A stretch of 64,000 bases of DNA from CAVPDE01 sp963707125 (GCA_963707125.1 CAVPOU010000023.1:124001-188000); one strand, 5' to 3'; positions 16,717 through 26,104 are shown, numbered from the stretch's first letter. Notes: a model not told the origin generated them from the letters alone. Translations and numbers: made by a program.

Positions 16717-17213
16717 ATCTTTTCTCCCTTCAGCTGGTAATATTCACGGAAAAAGTTGGCGATTCCCTGCAAAAAGAGGAAAAACATGCTCACAGGCATA
16801 ATAGTCTTGTAAGGATAGAGGGGTGGTTTCCAGGCGCTCCAGCTGGACTCCCAGATAGCCCAGGAATGAGCCGCATACAAGGTGGCCGCATAGGTAAAGC
16901 AACCGACAAAAGGCACAAAGATCAGCCAGAAGGTAATGAGCCGCAACACCAACTGAACCTTCTTGGGCAACAGGAGCACGATGACGTCGATCCTCACATG
17001 GCGGTCATAGAGCAAGGTGGCAGCCATCCCCAGCATGAAGTGGGCTCCGTAAAGATAGACGGTCATTTCAAAGCCCCACTTAGTGGGCGCATTCAGGACC
17101 CTTCTCATGATGACCTCATAAAAGGTCACCCCGGCCATGGGGAGGATGAGAAGACAGGCCCACTTGGCAATCCCGTTATTCATTGCATCCACAAAACGAA
17201 CAAACTTTTTCAT
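16713..17213 (-). CDS. dctQ: TRAP transporter small permease (DctQ)
   Basis: A 166-residue four-helix membrane protein that pairs with DctM. The family signature is seen in FYEVIMRRVLNAPTKWGFE near residue 32 and in the DRHVRIDVI loop. The start is put at the ATG at 17213, nine bases after AGGAAAGG; upstream ATG or GTG codons would add 3-13 polar residues. It follows dctP with a 67-bp gap holding a perfect 11-bp hairpin (17235-17273), and overlaps dctM by ATGA. Confidence 0.9.
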   Translation of the reverse strand: MKKFVRFVDAMNNGIAKWACLLILPMAGVTFYEVIMRRVLNAPTKWGFEMTVYLYGAHFMLGMAATLLYDRHVRIDVIVLLLPKKVQLVLRLITFWLIFVPFVGCFTYAATLYAAHSWAIWESSWSAWKPPLYPYKTIMPVSMFFLFLQGIANFFREYYQLKGEKI

Positions 17214-17234
17214 TTCACGCATCCTTTCCTGGAA

Positions 17235-17273
17235 GGCCATACCCCTCGCCACCCACGGGTCCGGGGTATGGCC
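17235..17273 (-). promoter_or_regulatory. Intra-operon hairpin between dctP and dctQ
   Basis: GGCCATACCCC (17235-17245) pairs perfectly with GGGGTATGGCC (17263-17273) around a 17-nt loop. There is no T-run, so it is less likely a terminator than a 3' stabiliser. It could keep dctP mRNA more abundant than the dctQM part, as expected when binding protein is needed in excess. Confidence 0.65.
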
Positions 17274-17280
17274 GGAACGG

Positions 17281-18450
17281 TTACTGCATGAATTTCCCTT
17301 TTAGGAAAATTTCCTTCGGCCAAGGTGCAAGGCCGGATCTCAGTTCGCGCCAGAAAGCGAATTCCTTCTTGAATTCCTCCTGAGAGTCGAGCACCTTTTT
17401 CACGTCCGCATTCTTCGCAGAAAGATCGTCAAGGTACTTGAAGGAGGTCTTTGCAAATTCGAGGATGGCGGCGTCATCCATCCTCACGAATTCGGTGGTC
17501 TGCTTCATGATCTTGAGCGCCTCAATATTGAGGTTTTCCTGCCACCCGTTGGACCAGAGCTGTGTCTCTTTCGCACAGATTTCCACAATGGCCTTCAGGT
17601 CGTCGGGAAGCTCATCATATTTCTTCTTGTTGAACACCACGTCAAACTGGCACGATGGCTGATGCACACCAGGTTCGATAACGTACTTGGTGATTTGATA
17701 GAAGCCCGAGGGGATATTGGCGGCAGGTGAGCTGAATTCCACCGCGTCAATCACACCTCTTTCAAGAGCCACATAGATTTCCGGTCCGGGGAGAGGGGTG
17801 ACGGAAGCGCCCAGCATGGTGAGAATGTCCATGTACCAGCCCACGGTCCTGATCTTCATGCCCTTGAAGTCTTCTAGCTTGGTGGCCTTCTTGTTGGAAT
17901 GGAGGCCGAGCTCTTGGCCGACGTTCGCGCAGAAGAAAGGAACCAGGCCGAAGCGGCCGTAGAGCTCGTCGAACATCTCTTTTCCACCGCGCTCGTAGTA
18001 CCAGATGTTGTAGCCTTCATTGTCGAGGCCAAAGGGCACGGACGCAAAAGCCACGAAAGCCTCATTTCTCCCTTTCCAGTATCCGGGCCATGAATGAAAG
18101 GCATCCAGAGTCCCCTTGGCCGTGGCATCAAAAATCTCCATGGCCGGCACAATCGCTCCGGTGGGGAACCACTTGATGTCAAGCCTTCCGCCGCTGGCGG
18201 CCCTCACGCTGTCACAGAAATGCTTCGTGATCTCCGCAAAATTGAGGCCTCCCCAGGGGTCGCTGATGCGCATCGTGATTTTCTTATCCGAAGTGGCCCA
18301 TTTCTTGTCCTTCCAAGCTATCCCTCTCTTGTCTTCACCGAACTTCTCGATCTTGGTTTTTTTTGCCTCTGGTTTCGGCTGGCCAAAAGCTGTTCCTGCA
18401 AAAGCCAACGCAACCACAATAACCAGTATCACCAAACCAATCTTCTTCAT
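17281..18450 (-). CDS. dctP: TRAP transporter substrate-binding protein (DctP/TakP-like)
   Basis: A 389-residue exported binding protein. A signal peptide (MKKIGLVILVIVVALAFAGTAFG) is followed by the DctP fold. It includes the KGMKIRTVG segment, whose arginine contacts the substrate carboxylate in this family, and ALERGVIDAVEFSSP, close to the TakP-type group that binds 2-oxo monocarboxylates. The surrounding hydroxyacid and glyoxylate genes fit uptake of a hydroxy- or oxo-acid. The start is the ATG at 18450 after GGAGGG. It is the first gene of dctPQM, and the region upstream (18451-18760) holds a nested palindromic element. Confidence 0.9.
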   Translation of the reverse strand: MKKIGLVILVIVVALAFAGTAFGQPKPEAKKTKIEKFGEDKRGIAWKDKKWATSDKKITMRISDPWGGLNFAEITKHFCDSVRAASGGRLDIKWFPTGAIVPAMEIFDATAKGTLDAFHSWPGYWKGRNEAFVAFASVPFGLDNEGYNIWYYERGGKEMFDELYGRFGLVPFFCANVGQELGLHSNKKATKLEDFKGMKIRTVGWYMDILTMLGASVTPLPGPEIYVALERGVIDAVEFSSPAANIPSGFYQITKYVIEPGVHQPSCQFDVVFNKKKYDELPDDLKAIVEICAKETQLWSNGWQENLNIEALKIMKQTTEFVRMDDAAILEFAKTSFKYLDDLSAKNADVKKVLDSQEEFKKEFAFWRELRSGLAPWPKEIFLKGKFMQ

Positions 18451-18578
18451 TGTTGACCCTCCGTCTTGATGGTAAAGAGATTGCAACGTCCTGCAGAAAT
18501 ACTGTCTATCCTCTATTCCTCAGCATCACCTCCTTCCTTGTACCTCGAACCGGCGCGCGTACGCGGGCTCAGTTGCAT

Positions 18579-18731
18579 TGTTGACGCTCTCGTGAAAAGT
18601 CTGCCGGCCAACTTCCATTCGTGGTTCGATACCTCATCACGAACGGAGCATCAGAGACTCACTCTCTATTTCGTCCGTTCGCCCTGAGGTATCGAAGGGG
18701 GAACGGGACTTCTTACGAGAGCAGCATAATC
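18579..18731. repeat. Nested palindromic element A (outer arm plus GGTATCGAA core)
   Basis: The outer arms TTGACGCTCTCGTGAAAAGTC and GGGACTTCTTACGAGAGCAG are near-complements. The inner module is GTTCGTGGTTCGATACC with its partner GGTATCGAAGG. The same outer arm encloses different inner modules at 35461-35617 and 36828-36972, and the same inner module recurs at 35279-35470. It fills most of the 310-bp gap upstream of dctP. Confidence 0.7.
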
Positions 18732-18760
18732 GTCCATTGGTCAGATAACTGCCTCCCATT

Positions 18761-19063
18761 TCAGAAGTTCAACGGCTTCATCTTCAAGTAATACTTACTC
18801 TCCCCCACCTTCCCCACAATGCCGCCCTCTAAGAGGGATTGCATGGCCGTGGGCTTGAAATCCCTCATCCCGATTTTGATGAACTGCTGTTTTATGTAAG
18901 GGAGCTCCACAGCAGTACCCGGGCCCTGAGCCCCCAACCTCTCCAGGTCATTAATGATTCGCCTGCCGGCTCTCTTGATTCGCCACGTAATGCCATAGCG
19001 TGTCAGGATAAAAACCAGGATCAGAAAAAGAATTCCAACAGTGATTTGCATCGCATCGGCCAT
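18761..19063 (-). CDS. Small membrane-anchored protein of unknown function
   Basis: A 100-residue protein with one N-terminal transmembrane helix (about 6-23, ITVGILFLILVFILTRYGI), then a basic stretch (RIKRAGRR) and a soluble region of about 65 residues that could form a small winged-helix-like fold. No family is recognised. It begins 5 bp after the stop of the LarA-like gene and has a GAGG-containing ribosome site, so it is co-transcribed with it. It could tether a partner to the membrane; that is inference from topology only. Confidence 0.6.
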   Translation of the reverse strand: MADAMQITVGILFLILVFILTRYGITWRIKRAGRRIINDLERLGAQGPGTAVELPYIKQQFIKIGMRDFKPTAMQSLLEGGIVGKVGESKYYLKMKPLNF

Positions 19064-19067
19064 CCGC

Positions 19068-20325
19068 CTACCTCACCATTCCTATCACATAGGGGCCGTC
19101 AGGGCTTACAACGACCCTCTTATGATCAGCCAGCAATCGGTTCACGGTGTCCTGAACATCCTCGATCTTGATCATGCCCATTTTCATCAGATCCTCATAG
19201 GAAAGCCCCGGAGAATGGACGTAGACTTTTCCGGCGAAGTCGAGCACCTGATAAATGTTCTGAGCGCACCACTGATCAATGACAAAATTCCTGGGGTCGC
19301 AGTAGCCTTCGAAAAACTCCTGAGGGCTGCACGCGGAGCGCAGAATGCCGCAGAACTCCATGCTCCCCAGACCTTCCCGGCATTCGCAAGTGACAACGAT
19401 CGTTCCGTTCTTCTTCAGGATGTTCTTCGCGCAGATCAGGGCCTTGCTGATCTGATAAAAGGTGGCATCGAGGGGAAAGCCTCCCCCTGAAGTGATCACC
19501 ATGTCCACCGGCTCCTGAAGCGGCACGACGGAATGCTTGTTGACCATGTCGCACCCCGCAAGGTGGGCTTGATTGAAGTGGCCTGCAAAAACCCCGGCAA
19601 TCTGTCTCTCTTTGTTGATCACCACGTTGGCAATGAAATCAGCCCCTGCCAGCTCCGTGACCCGAAGGCCGTATTCATGGAAGGGATTTCCCTCCAGGAC
19701 GCAGTTCGTCACTTTGGGATGATCGATCATTTTATAGGAGTGCATGAACTTCATGGTCTCGAAGCTGGAGATGCCGGGAAGAATCGCTTTTCGACCTCCG
19801 GAGTATCCCGCATAAAAATGAGGCTCGATCAAGCCGGTCAGGATCTTCAGATCCGAATCCAAGTAATGGTTGTTGATCTCAATGGGCGCTCCGTCGATCT
19901 CGATCGATCTTCCTGTACGCTTCCGGCTTCCGGCAGAAGTGGTTGACGATACGGCAATGCTGCGCAAGGTCCCGGCCGATCATTCCTTCCAGTTCCTGAC
20001 CGAGATTGGGCCGGTGCATGCCCGTGGCGATCAAAAGAGTAATGTTTTCTTTTCTGATCCCTCCCTGCTGCAGCGTTTCGAGCAGAGGGGGCAAAAGGAC
20101 ACGGTTGGGAACCGGTCGGGTGACATCCGAAATCACGATGCAGGCATTCTTTTTTCCGGCGGCAAGTTCTTTCAAAGGTGGGCTTTGGATCGGGTGAGCG
20201 AGAGCGTGCCGGATCGCTTCAGTGGGATTCTGAAGGGCTTCCAGCTTTTTCATTTCCAGGAGGATGGTGGAATCCGGAAGTTCCAGGTCAACCGTCTTCT
20301 GACCGCACAAGAGACCAACCTTCAT
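19068..20325 (-). CDS. LarA-family (nickel-pincer) 2-hydroxyacid racemase homologue, one frameshift
   Basis: Two overlapping frames together encode a complete LarA-like protein of about 418 residues. The first (20325 to about 19917) carries the TRPVP and ATGMHRP motifs. The second continues with IEPHFYAGYSGGRK and a later histidine in FMHS. The histidines and lysine matching H108, H174, K184 and H200 of Lactobacillus LarA are all kept, split by the frame change near 19915-19945. LarA-family enzymes racemise or epimerise 2-hydroxyacids with a nickel pincer nucleotide made by LarB, LarC and LarE, none of which is in the window. An intact paralogue lies at 40142. The frameshift is either an indel error or recent inactivation. 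Upstream AGGAGAAAG supports the start. Confidence 0.78.
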
Positions 20326-20483
20326 CGCTTTCTCCTGTTTCCGACGGAATAAACCACCCTGCGCAGTCTCTTGGCCCTCCGTAACAAAGGAGCCTGTGAG
20401 ACCGCGCTCACCCTTTCAGAAAATCACCATATAACACAATTCCCGCGAGCCAACAAGTGCGGAAAACTCATGCTCACAGCCTG

Positions 20484-21323
20484 TTAGTAAGTGAGCACCA
20501 CGCCCCCGTCAAAGAGAAGATCGCCGCCTACCAAGTACTTGGCATAACGAGAAAATCCAAAAATGAAAAGGTTGGCCACCTCTACCGGAGACATCATCTC
20601 CTTGACCCGAGACTTCCCCAGCATGACATCCGTCACGACCTCTTCCTGCGAGATGCCTCTCTGATCAGCCCGGGCAGGGATCTGGTTCAAGGCCAGCGGC
20701 GTCTTCACAAACCCTGTGCTGATCGTGAAAGAACGGATCTTGCCCGCGCCCTCGGCGGATATGGACTGGGAGAGGGCTCGAAGCCCGAACTTCGTGATGT
20801 TGTAGACCGGTTTGTTCATGGTGCAGATGTGGGCATGGATGGAAGCCATGTTTCCGATAACGCCTGTTCCATCCTTGCTTTTCTTCATGTGGGGAATCGT
20901 CAGTTTGGAAAGAAGAAAAGGAGCCCGCAGCATCAGGCGCTGCATGAGATCGTATTTTTCCATCGGGAAATTCTCGACCGAGTCGATGTGTTGAATCCCG
21001 GCGATGTTGACGAGATATTTGATGGTTCCGAGCTTGGCAGCGTCAGCAACAGCCCTCTGCGCGTCCTCGTCTTTAAGCAGGTCCACCTGGATAAAAATCA
21101 TCTGCCCGCCCAAGTTCCGGGCGATCTTCTGGGTCTTCTTCCCTTCTTTTTCGCTGATGTCCAGGCCGACGGTCATGAGGTTGTTGGCTGAAGCCGCAAC
21201 TGCGGTGGCCCTGCCTATGCCTGTTCCACATCCGGTAACAATACAGATGTTGTCGGGAGTGAAGTTCGGATCCTGCAAAATCAGAATATCCTCTTTCCTG
21301 ACTTCAGGCTCTTTGATATCCAT
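20484..21323 (-). CDS. Short-chain dehydrogenase/reductase
   Basis: A 279-residue classical SDR. It has TGCGTGIG (30-37) for NAD(P), NIAG (106-109), S161 and the catalytic Y174-x3-K178 (YNITK). A 25-residue N-terminal extension precedes the fold. Overall features resemble 3-hydroxybutyrate or 3-oxoacyl reductase relatives, but substrate cannot be fixed. It lies upstream of the LarA-like gene on the same strand (158-bp gap), so it may oxidise the hydroxyacid handled by that enzyme or belong to the beta-hydroxyacyl set. GAGGAG precedes the ATG. Confidence 0.82.
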   Translation of the reverse strand: MDIKEPEVRKEDILILQDPNFTPDNICIVTGCGTGIGRATAVAASANNLMTVGLDISEKEGKKTQKIARNLGGQMIFIQVDLLKDEDAQRAVADAAKLGTIKYLVNIAGIQHIDSVENFPMEKYDLMQRLMLRAPFLLSKLTIPHMKKSKDGTGVIGNMASIHAHICTMNKPVYNITKFGLRALSQSISAEGAGKIRSFTISTGFVKTPLALNQIPARADQRGISQEEVVTDVMLGKSRVKEMMSPVEVANLFIFGFSRYAKYLVGGDLLFDGGVVLTY

Positions 21324-21498
21324 AGGCTTCTCCTCGCGCCGCAGATCCCCATCCCGCCTCAGCAGGACGGAGAGGATATCATGTTTTAAGGTTTTCCCCA
21401 GAAAGGCGGGGCAAATGCACCAAACCTGCTACATGTCGCAAATCGGCTACGGGAAATCAGGTCACAAAGCTGCAGCGAGTGTTCCCGGCTTCCGTTCT

Positions 21499-21984
21499 CT
21501 ATCCGTAACGGCTGAAGTTCTCCCAGAACTCCCTATCGTCTTCTTTCCAGTTCTTGCCGAATTTGTCCTTGTAGTAAGAATCCATTCTGTCCAGCCATTT
21601 GGACCAGAGACTCTTCCCCTTTGCCTTGGCTTCCAGAATGTCATTCAGGAAAACGGCAATGTCCGTGATCTTGTCTTTTGGAATGTAGTAAGCCGCCCCT
21701 CCCCTGAAGGATTTGACCGTGTCTTTGGGGCTTAGAGCATGAGCCGTTAGCATGGCAGCGATCACTTTTTTCTTGGTCGCAATCTCCAGGAGCGTGTACC
21801 CGTCCACGCCCATGATATCCAGAACGGCTATGTCGAACGCCTGGGTTTCGAGCTGCTTTTTCGCCTCTTCAAAGGTGGACGCCTTCACGATCTTGCACAT
21901 TTGCAAAAGATCTTCCAGCGTCTCCAGGATGTCAGGCTCATCATCGACGATAAGAATCCTTTTACCCTTTAACTTATCCTCCAT
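21499..21984 (-). CDS. Receiver-domain-only response regulator with conserved C-terminal tail
   Basis: A 161-residue protein. The receiver domain (about 7-120) has the acidic pair in VDDEPD, the phospho-acceptor aspartate in VLDIMG, a conserved T/A in MLTAHA and the lysine in IPKDK. Instead of a DNA-binding domain it ends in an aromatic, charged tail (SLWSKWLDRMDSYYKDKF). The paralogue at 34694 has the same layout and a recognisably similar tail, so the tail is probably functional, for instance as a docking helix. No histidine kinase is in the window. Its start follows GAGGGGGG. Confidence 0.85.
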   Translation of the reverse strand: MEDKLKGKRILIVDDEPDILETLEDLLQMCKIVKASTFEEAKKQLETQAFDIAVLDIMGVDGYTLLEIATKKKVIAAMLTAHALSPKDTVKSFRGGAAYYIPKDKITDIAVFLNDILEAKAKGKSLWSKWLDRMDSYYKDKFGKNWKEDDREFWENFSRYG

Positions 21985-22317
21985 AAGCCCCCCTCTCTTT
22001 TCTAGGTTTTTCAGAAACGAACTTCCGTCGCTCCACCCTCACAAGTCAGGCATAGCCTCACATATTTGTTGAGCAAGTTTCAAGCCAAAAGGTGCCCTGC
22101 CGAGAAGGACGGCGAAAGATGGGATGTAAAATCGTGGTGAGGGTCATCACCACATCGCCACTCCTTCACAGCGGAGAGTCCCGAAGCCCACGAGAACACT
22201 GGATTCCTGCTCCCCACCCAGCCTGGGACGGGCTTCGTGGAATTGGCTCCCTGCCCAGACGATGAATCCTCTGGCCCTTACCGGATCACAAGGGCCTCCC
22301 ATTCCAACTGCCACGGA

Positions 22318-22448
22318 TTATTAATACAACCGCACTTAATCCTTTGCTATTCCGCCCCCCCACCCTTCCCCTCTCCCTCAGCTTGGGGGGAGGGCGGGGT
22401 GAGGGGGAACGCCGAGATGTTAGAAGAAGAAATGCGTTTGTATTAGTC
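22318..22448. repeat. MITE-like element: TAATACAA terminal repeats around a CCCTCACCC hairpin
   Basis: The ends TAATACAACCGCA and TGCGTTTGTATTA are inverted repeats (12 of 13), about 130 bp apart. They enclose the CCCTTCCCCTCTCCCTCAGC/GGGGTGAGGG hairpin. The right half (hairpin, ACGCC, GATGT, TTTGTATTAG) is repeated at 38040-38102. Confidence 0.6.
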
Positions 22449-22462
22449 CAGCCCGAATTTAC

Positions 22463-22486
22463 CTTGTCTTCAGGACCTCAGACAAG
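22463..22486. promoter_or_regulatory. Inverted repeat upstream of the sigma-54 regulator
   Basis: CTTGTCT and AGACAAG are perfect 7-bp arms separated by 10 bp, 53 bp upstream of the regulator start. It could be an operator; there is no T-run for a terminator. Confidence 0.35.
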
Positions 22487-22538
22487 TAGGATTGTATCAA
22501 AATATCTACATTCTCCCCTATAGGCATGGAGAGGCACT

Positions 22539-23999
22539 ATGGACCAAGAGATGAAACATGAGGAATGTCACCAAGGGAATGAAGAAGAGAGAACGCATCT
22601 TCAACCTCAGGATCTGGAACATCAGTTGGAGATCTACAGGCTCATTTATGACAGCATCCACAATGGGAGCTTGGTCACGGATGCCAACGGCTATGTGACT
22701 CATTTCAACAAGCCATACGGAGATTTCCTTGGACTCGACCCTGCCGCTCAAATTGGAAAACACTGCACTCAGGTGATAGAGAATTCCCGGATGCACATTG
22801 TGGCTCAGACGGGTGTCCCCGAGATCAACCAGAGCCATCTGATCAAGGGGCAGAAAATGGTGGTCCAGCGCATCCCCATCAAAAAAGACGGAAAGCTCGT
22901 CGCCGTGTTCGGCCAGGTCATGTTCAAAGACGTGCGCGACGTCACCAAGCTCGCGAAAAAGCTCTCTCTCCTGGAATCCAAAGTGGAACTCTATGAACAG
23001 GAACTCATATCGATCCGTTCCACCCGTCACACCCTGGAGGGCATCGTCGGGGAGAGCGACACCATGCAGACCCTCAGGAAAGAAGCCTCGAAAGCCGCTG
23101 CCACCCAGTTTCCTGTGTTGATCACCGGAGAGAGCGGCACGGGCAAGGAGCTCTTTGCTCAGGGCATTCATCATGCGAGCGCCAGGCGGCTCTATCCCTT
23201 TGTTCGCATCAATTGTTCCGCCATTCCCAAAGATCTTCTCGAATCAGAACTCTTCGGCTACGAGAAAGGAGCGTTCACGGGAGCCCGAACCGGAGGCAAG
23301 CCGGGGAAACTCGAACTTGCAAAACACGGGACCGTGTTCCTGGATGAGATCGGGGATCTCCCTCTGCAAATGCAGCCCAAACTCCTTCGAGTGATTGAAG
23401 ACAAGGAGTTCGAACGGATCGGCGGAACCTCGGTGATCCGCTCCGACTTCCGTCTCATCGCCGCAACCAATCAGAATCTTGAAGAGATGTTGACCGACCG
23501 CCGCTTCCGCAAAGACCTTTTCTACCGGCTCAACGTGATTCCCCTCCACATTCCTCCGCTCCGGGAGAGACGGGAAGACATCCTTCCGCTGGTGAAGCAT
23601 TTCCTGAATCAGACATCCCAGGAAGCTTTCTTGCCGGAGATCACTCTTGAGCACGATGCTGAAGAGGTTCTCCGGAGCTACCAATGGCCTGGAAACATCC
23701 GTGAGCTGTCGAATGTGCTTGAAAGGGTTCTCTCCTCTCTGGAAGGGAACACGATCCGCCTGTCCGATTTGCCTTTTTATCTCTACCGGAGCCGCAAGAT
23801 CGCTTCCAAGCTCTCCGCCTTATCCATCAGGGAAGTTCAATCCCGTGCCGAGAAGGAAGCGATCCTTCACACCCTAAGGCTGGCCAGATACAACAAATCC
23901 AAGGCTGCGGCCATGCTGGGGATTCATCGCACGCATCTGTACAAAAAGATCAAGAAGTACGGAATCACCCGCTCCTCTTACGACAACCTGCAAGAATAG
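22539..23999 (+). CDS. Sigma-54-dependent transcriptional activator (PAS-AAA+-Fis)
   Basis: A 486-residue NtrC-family enhancer-binding protein. A PAS sensor domain (about 30-135) and short coiled coil lead to the AAA+ ATPase (about 168-400), with Walker A GESGTGKE (197-204), the sigma-54-contacting GAFTGA loop (244-249) and Walker B FLDEIGD (267-273). The Fis-type helix-turn-helix is at about 445-478. The PAS domain in place of a receiver points to direct sensing of a small ligand or redox state. It faces the convergent CoA-transferase gene, and acyl-CoA and hydroxyacid genes lie on both sides. Such regulators often control adjacent acyl-CoA or C4 metabolism, but no -24/-12 target was found by eye. 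Confidence 0.92.
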   Translation: MDQEMKHEECHQGNEEERTHLQPQDLEHQLEIYRLIYDSIHNGSLVTDANGYVTHFNKPYGDFLGLDPAAQIGKHCTQVIENSRMHIVAQTGVPEINQSHLIKGQKMVVQRIPIKKDGKLVAVFGQVMFKDVRDVTKLAKKLSLLESKVELYEQELISIRSTRHTLEGIVGESDTMQTLRKEASKAAATQFPVLITGESGTGKELFAQGIHHASARRLYPFVRINCSAIPKDLLESELFGYEKGAFTGARTGGKPGKLELAKHGTVFLDEIGDLPLQMQPKLLRVIEDKEFERIGGTSVIRSDFRLIAATNQNLEEMLTDRRFRKDLFYRLNVIPLHIPPLRERREDILPLVKHFLNQTSQEAFLPEITLEHDAEEVLRSYQWPGNIRELSNVLERVLSSLEGNTIRLSDLPFYLYRSRKIASKLSALSIREVQSRAEKEAILHTLRLARYNKSKAAAMLGIHRTHLYKKIKKYGITRSSYDNLQE

Positions 24000-24000
24000 A

Positions 24001-24061
24001 AAGTGACAAGTTTGCTCTCTGATCTCGTCACTTGTCACTCGTTACTCGTCACTCGTCACTG
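24001..24061. repeat. CACTCGTCACTTGTCAC-word hairpin
   Basis: GTGACAAG pairs with CTTGTCAC, and the right arm is extended by reiterated ACTCGTC words. It lies between two convergent genes, where it could act as a shared transcription end. A related copy is at 56153-56182. Confidence 0.6.
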
Positions 24062-24103
24062 AAGGGCAGGCCTCTGTGCTTGCCGATCGGCAGAGCGGAG
24101 GTT

Positions 24104-26104
24104 TCATTCCTTTCCGATCGCTCTCCGCGCTTCGGCCCGGCTTTCAAAGATGTAGGGCGCCACATCCCTTTTCTTTAGCGCATCACCCAGCTTCATGCGA
24201 AGGAAGGTGCTGGTGGTATAACGGCTTACGCCCGTGTAGAACCTGTCCACCACGAACTTCACCATTTCCGAGTACTCTTCCACAAGTTCAGGGGCAATGT
24301 TGAAGTTGTCATAATTGACAATGGTGTAAACCCTCTTCCCCAGCGGTGAGAGAATCCTTTCCACCGCCTCTTTGATCTCGCTCACCTGCTGGCTCGACTT
24401 CACCGAGTACCCTTCGAAATTGACGAAGAACAGATTCTCTGCCGGATCGTAGGTCAGGCGCTCTTCAAGGGTGAGGCTCATGAGGTCCTTCTTGAGTTCC
24501 ATGGCCTCGGGCTTGAATATTCTTTCATCCATGAGCTGAGGAGTTCCTTTGATAACAGGCTTGAAGTCCATCAACGCCAGGATTTCCTTCTCCACATCGA
24601 TGCCCGGGGCGACCTCTGCGAGCACCATCCCCTCTTCCGTGAGAGAAAAAACGCAGCGCTCCGTCACATAGAGGACAGGCTGCTTCTTGGATTGGGCGTA
24701 TTTTCCGCTGAAGGTCACGTGTTCCACCTGACGGACAAATTTTCTGACCTTTCCCTCTTTGTCTATTCTTAGTTTTCCATCCTTTACAGAGACTTCTAGA
24801 CCCCCCGCCGTGAACGTGCCGAGGAAGATCAGCTTCTTTGCATTCTGGCTGATGTTGATGAACCCGCCCGCACCGGCAAGCTTGGGGCCGAACTTGCTGA
24901 CGTTCACGTTGCCCAAGCCGTCCGCCTCCGCCATTCCGAGACAGGTCAAATCCAGTCCCCCGCCGTCATAGAAGTCAAACTGAAAGGACATGTCGATGAG
25001 AGCCTCTGTGTTGGTTCCGGCACCGAAGTTCAGTCCTCCTGCAGGCAGTCCTCCAATGACCCCCGGCTCAGCGGTCAGCGTAATGAAGTCAAGGATTCTT
25101 TCTTCGTTTGCAACATTGGAAACCCCTTCCGGCATGCCGATCCCCAGGTTCACCACGCTGTTCGCCTTGAGCTCAAAGGCGGCCCTCCTGGCAATGATTT
25201 TTCTGTCACTCATATCCATGGGGGAAATGGATTGTATCGGGATCCTGATCTCTCCGCTGAAGGAAGGATTGTAGACTTCCGCAAAGGTCTGCCAGTGGTA
25301 TTCAGGCCGCGAAACCACCACGCAGTCCACCATGATGCCGGGGATCTTCACCTGCCTGGACTTGAGCGTGCGGCGATCGGCAATCCGCTCCACCTGCACG
25401 ATGACAAACCCATTGGAATTCTTGGCTGCCATGGCCATGGAAAGGCTGTCCAGGGTGAGGGCCTCTTTTTCCATGGTGATATTGCCGTCCGTGTCCGCCG
25501 TGGTTCCGCGGAGAATGGCCACGTGCACAGGCATGGTTCTGTAAGCCAAGTATTCCTTTCCATCGAACTGCATCAGTTCCACGAGATCCTCGGTGGTGAC
25601 CTGGTTGATCTTTCCGCCGCCGTTCCTGGGATCCACAAAAGTCCCGAGGCCCACGGTCGTGATGGTCCGCGGCTTGTGGGCCGCAATGTCCCTGAACATG
25701 TGGGAGATGACCCCCTGGGGCAGGTTGTAGGCTTCGACCTTGTTCTCGAAGGCGAGTTTCTGGAGCTTGGGGGCCAGTCCCCAGTGACCCCCAACCACTC
25801 TCTTGATGAGGCCTTCATGGGCCAGGTGGTTGAGGCCTCGGTCCTTCCCGTCTCCCTGACCCGCCGCATAGAGCAGGGTGAGACCTTTGGGCTGGTTTGT
25901 TTTCAGGAAACGCTCTTCGAGCTTAACGGCGATCTCCTCAGCAAACCCGATGCCCACGAAGCCGCCGGTTGCCACTGTGTCGCCATCACGGATGACACGC
26001 ACCGCTTCCTCGGCGGACACAATCTTGCCCTTTCTCGCCCTCTCAGGAGTGAGCGAGGAAAGCATCGGGTGGACAGTCCCCTGGATCATCTTCTCATCGG
26101 CCAT
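24104..26104 (-). CDS. Acyl-CoA:acetate/3-ketoacid CoA-transferase with C-terminal extension
   Basis: A 666-residue family I CoA-transferase, fused A and B subunits, like propionate CoA-transferase. The A part has GFVGIGFAEE and the B part has GIGMPEG followed by the catalytic-glutamate region TAEPGVIGG. Related enzymes are about 520 residues; here about 130-150 extra residues follow (from roughly residue 515), with a VNFEGYSVKSS segment and a helical end. This extension is not recognised. The enzyme would move CoA between short-chain acyl-CoAs and acetate or acetoacetate. It lies upstream of nothing on its strand but is preceded by the MaoC and acetoacetyl-CoA synthetase genes, forming a short acyl-CoA run. 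Start at 26104 with GGAGG. Confidence 0.85.
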   Translation of the reverse strand: MADEKMIQGTVHPMLSSLTPERARKGKIVSAEEAVRVIRDGDTVATGGFVGIGFAEEIAVKLEERFLKTNQPKGLTLLYAAGQGDGKDRGLNHLAHEGLIKRVVGGHWGLAPKLQKLAFENKVEAYNLPQGVISHMFRDIAAHKPRTITTVGLGTFVDPRNGGGKINQVTTEDLVELMQFDGKEYLAYRTMPVHVAILRGTTADTDGNITMEKEALTLDSLSMAMAAKNSNGFVIVQVERIADRRTLKSRQVKIPGIMVDCVVVSRPEYHWQTFAEVYNPSFSGEIRIPIQSISPMDMSDRKIIARRAAFELKANSVVNLGIGMPEGVSNVANEERILDFITLTAEPGVIGGLPAGGLNFGAGTNTEALIDMSFQFDFYDGGGLDLTCLGMAEADGLGNVNVSKFGPKLAGAGGFINISQNAKKLIFLGTFTAGGLEVSVKDGKLRIDKEGKVRKFVRQVEHVTFSGKYAQSKKQPVLYVTERCVFSLTEEGMVLAEVAPGIDVEKEILALMDFKPVIKGTPQLMDERIFKPEAMELKKDLMSLTLEERLTYDPAENLFFVNFEGYSVKSSQQVSEIKEAVERILSPLGKRVYTIVNYDNFNIAPELVEEYSEMVKFVVDRFYTGVSRYTTSTFLRMKLGDALKKRDVAPYIFESRAEARRAIGKE

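Larger units (their letters stand above)
21985..22538. other. Intergenic region, 554 bp
   Basis: No convincing gene is seen. It holds the TIR-bounded G/C hairpin element at 22318-22448 and, nearer the sigma-54 regulator, the inverted repeat at 22463-22486. No clear -24/-12 or -35/-10 promoter was recognised by eye. Confidence 0.5.
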
